From Clostridia bacterium (GTDB lineage Bacteria; Bacillota_A; Clostridia; Christensenellales; UBA1750), in the NCBI GenBank assembly GCA_017413675.1, contig JAFPSR010000056.1, positions 1-7,061 on the forward strand: a DNA stretch of 7,061 nt, in the 5' to 3' direction. Under the pieces are notes generated by a model. The model was given only the letters and a program-made list of their open reading frames with translations. It was not told the DNA's origin and did not search any database. A program made the translations under genes and the position numbers. Shown piece by piece: positions 5,746 through 7,061 of the stretch (position 1 is the first letter of the stretch; every line of letters starts with the position of its first letter).

Positions 5746-6620
5746 GCTATGTCATCTTTACAGATACTTCGGCGAACCTGCCGACACCCATGACCCGGGA
5801 AAAGGATCTGCGAGTGATCCCGTTTTCCTACTATATCGAAGGAAAGGAACAGGTCTGCCTGGATACCGAGGCCTTTGACGGGGGCGCGTTTTATGCCATG
5901 ATGCGGGACCGGGTGAAGATACAGACTTCCCAGATTTCCCCTGACGCCTACCGTAGCTGTCTGGAGGGACCGCTGCAGGAAGGCAGGGATGTACTGTATA
6001 TCGGGATGTCCTCCGGGATCAGCGGTTCCCTGTCCTGCGCCATGGTGGCTGCCCGCCAACTGAAGGAGGAATACCCGGAGCGGCAAATCCGGGTGGTGGA
6101 TACGCTCGGGGCTTCCCTGGGGGAAGGGCTGGCCGTCCTGAAGGCTGCGGAGTATCGGGATGCGGGGCTTGCCCTGGAGGATGCCGTTCCCCGTCTGGAG
6201 GACTTCTGTGAACGGATGTACCAGACGTTCATTGTGGATGATCTCTATACACTGAAGCTGTATGGACGCCTTTCCAATGCGGCGACTATTGTCGGCACGA
6301 TGCTCCAGATCAAGCCGCTGCTGAAAGGAAACGAAAAGGGACAGATCGTTGCCAACGGAAAGCAGGCCGGGCGCCGCCGGGCAATCCGGGAGCTGTCACG
6401 CCGGTACCGGGAACTGGTCCGCAATGCTTCGGAACAGACCGTGGGGATTGCGCACGCGGATTGTAAGGAGGACGCGGATTATCTCGCATCCCTCCTGCGT
6501 GAAATCGCGGAACCGAAGGAAATCCTGACCGTTATGTATGAGCCTGTAACGGGATCCCATGTGGGATCCGGAACCCTGGCCCTGTTTTTCCAGGGGGAAA
6601 ACGGGGTAAGATCCCGCTGA
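5742..6620 (+). CDS. DegV family fatty-acid-binding protein (FakB-like)
   Basis: This 292-residue cytosolic protein belongs to the DegV family, whose members bind one fatty acid between two domains. Characterised FakB members present the fatty acid to the kinase FakA for phosphorylation and use in phospholipid synthesis. Seen: the FTDTSANLP start; QTSQISP (61-67), the usual (K/Q)TSQ carboxylate-binding loop; SSGISGS (90-96); DDLYTLKLYGRLS (166-178), close to the common DxLxxLxxGGR(I/L)S motif; IKPLL (190-194); and GSHVGSG (271-277), with the conserved histidine. Length is normal and all main motifs are present, so it should be functional. It follows the zinc-ribbon membrane gene by 31 nt with no terminator between, and ends before a bidirectional terminator. 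No fakA is in the window. Co-expression with an acyltransferase suggests fatty-acyl supply or sensing in the same process (inference). Confidence 0.93.
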   Translation: MSYVIFTDTSANLPTPMTREKDLRVIPFSYYIEGKEQVCLDTEAFDGGAFYAMMRDRVKIQTSQISPDAYRSCLEGPLQEGRDVLYIGMSSGISGSLSCAMVAARQLKEEYPERQIRVVDTLGASLGEGLAVLKAAEYRDAGLALEDAVPRLEDFCERMYQTFIVDDLYTLKLYGRLSNAATIVGTMLQIKPLLKGNEKGQIVANGKQAGRRRAIRELSRRYRELVRNASEQTVGIAHADCKEDADYLASLLREIAEPKEILTVMYEPVTGSHVGSGTLALFFQGENGVRSR

Positions 6621-6653
6621 TGGGCTTTCCTGTACGAAATACTCCCAGAACAG

Positions 6654-6687
6654 AAAAGGACTGCCTGAGCAGTCCTTTTTCGTTTTT
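6654..6687. terminator. Bidirectional intrinsic terminator between convergent genes
   Basis: AAAAGGACTGC (6654-6664) pairs perfectly with GCAGTCCTTTT (6669-6679) around a CTGA loop, followed on the plus strand by T, CG and TTTTT. Read on the minus strand the same stem is followed by a T-tract as well. It lies between the DegV stop and the stop of the minus-strand acetyltransferase and can serve both. Confidence 0.9.
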
Positions 6688-6722
6688 GCCTGTATGTCCC
6701 GGGATATGGCCTTCCGGACGGA

Positions 6723-7061
6723 TCAGTCTTCCCGGTTCAGTTCCATATACCTGCGGTAGGTTGTAAAACCCGCTGCCTCGTAGAAAGCGAGCGCATCCCG
6801 GTTAAACTCCCACATGTTCAGTTCGATCCGGGTGTACCCGTGTTCCCGGGCATAGTCCCGGATAAAGCGGATCATCGCGCTCCCGGCACCCCGGCGCCGA
6901 AACGCGCGGTCCACGCCGAATTCATCGATATCCAGATAATCCCGTGTAAACATGAACGGGTTTTCGGGACGGACGATGTGGTTCAGAACCGCAAAGCCGC
7001 AGAGCGTCCCTTCCGCTTCGGCGACCACGATCTCTTTGCGGGGGTCCTCCCGGATGGCATA
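6723..7061 (-). CDS. GNAT family N-acetyltransferase, C-terminal part; gene starts beyond the window
   Basis: The visible 112 residues are the C-terminal part of a GCN5-related N-acetyltransferase, which moves an acetyl group from acetyl-CoA to an amine. The frame is open through base 7061, and the GTG at 7028 is internal because the coding pattern continues upstream. Seen from the N-terminal side: a strand GTLCGFAVL; DIDEFGVD leading into RRRGAGSAMI (RRRGAG at 6899-6882), the acetyl-CoA pyrophosphate loop (motif A); IELNMWEFN; and ALAFYEAAGF, the usual motif B ending. It ends with the common YRRYMEL strand. The substrate cannot be told; family relatives act on proteins, amino acids or antibiotics. 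It converges on the DegV unit and is transcribed separately. Confidence 0.9.
   Translation of the reverse strand, partial: YAIREDPRKEIVVAEAEGTLCGFAVLNHIVRPENPFMFTRDYLDIDEFGVDRAFRRRGAGSAMIRFIRDYAREHGYTRIELNMWEFNRDALAFYEAAGFTTYRRYMELNRED

Noticed and set aside
6552..6569. An 8-bp inverted repeat (GGATCCCA / TGGGATCC) near the DegV 3' end
   Set aside because: It lies in the codons of the conserved GSHVGSG motif, so it is explained by the near-symmetric coding of Gly-Ser-His-Val-Gly-Ser, with no T-tract or other regulatory context.

Overview
The window reads like the chromosome of an anaerobic, moderately GC-rich Gram-positive of the class Clostridia, such as a gut or rumen Lachnospiraceae- or Christensenellales-type organism. 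The reasons are strong AGGAGG-type ribosome sites, short intergenic gaps, a DegV protein, a phenylacetate-CoA ligase paired with an ACT-domain protein, and a condensation-domain-like protein paired with a zinc-ribbon membrane protein of the DUF6320 type. The assignment is by gene content and style only. No rRNA, tRNA, mobile element or CRISPR array was seen.

Region 1 (1-2710) is a plus-strand run of three genes. It holds the 3' part of a sodium:solute symporter (SSS family), a complete phenylacetate-CoA ligase (paaK) and a small tandem-ACT protein. The gaps are only 31 and 26 nt, each with a good Shine-Dalgarno, so co-transcription is likely. Paired ligase and ACT genes are common in anaerobes that process aromatic 2-oxo acids; the symporter could supply or export the matching substrate (inference). 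A perfect 11-bp hairpin follows the ACT gene.

Region 2 (2745-3605) is one metal-dependent amidohydrolase of the ACMSD/amidohydrolase-2 type, closed by a strong intrinsic terminator. Only 34 nt separate it from the preceding hairpin, so it is probably fed by read-through from region 1.

Region 3 (3606-6687) begins with a convincing sigma-A-like promoter carrying two palindromes. It continues with a condensation-domain-like acyltransferase, a zinc-ribbon six-helix membrane protein that overlaps it by 13 nt, and a DegV fatty-acid-binding protein 31 nt downstream. A bidirectional terminator ends the unit. An acyl-transfer protein, a membrane partner and a fatty-acyl carrier make a plausible but unproven lipid-handling module. 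This is the most interesting part of the window.

Region 4 (6723-7061, minus strand) is the C-terminal part of a GNAT N-acetyltransferase that converges on region 3 and runs off the right edge.
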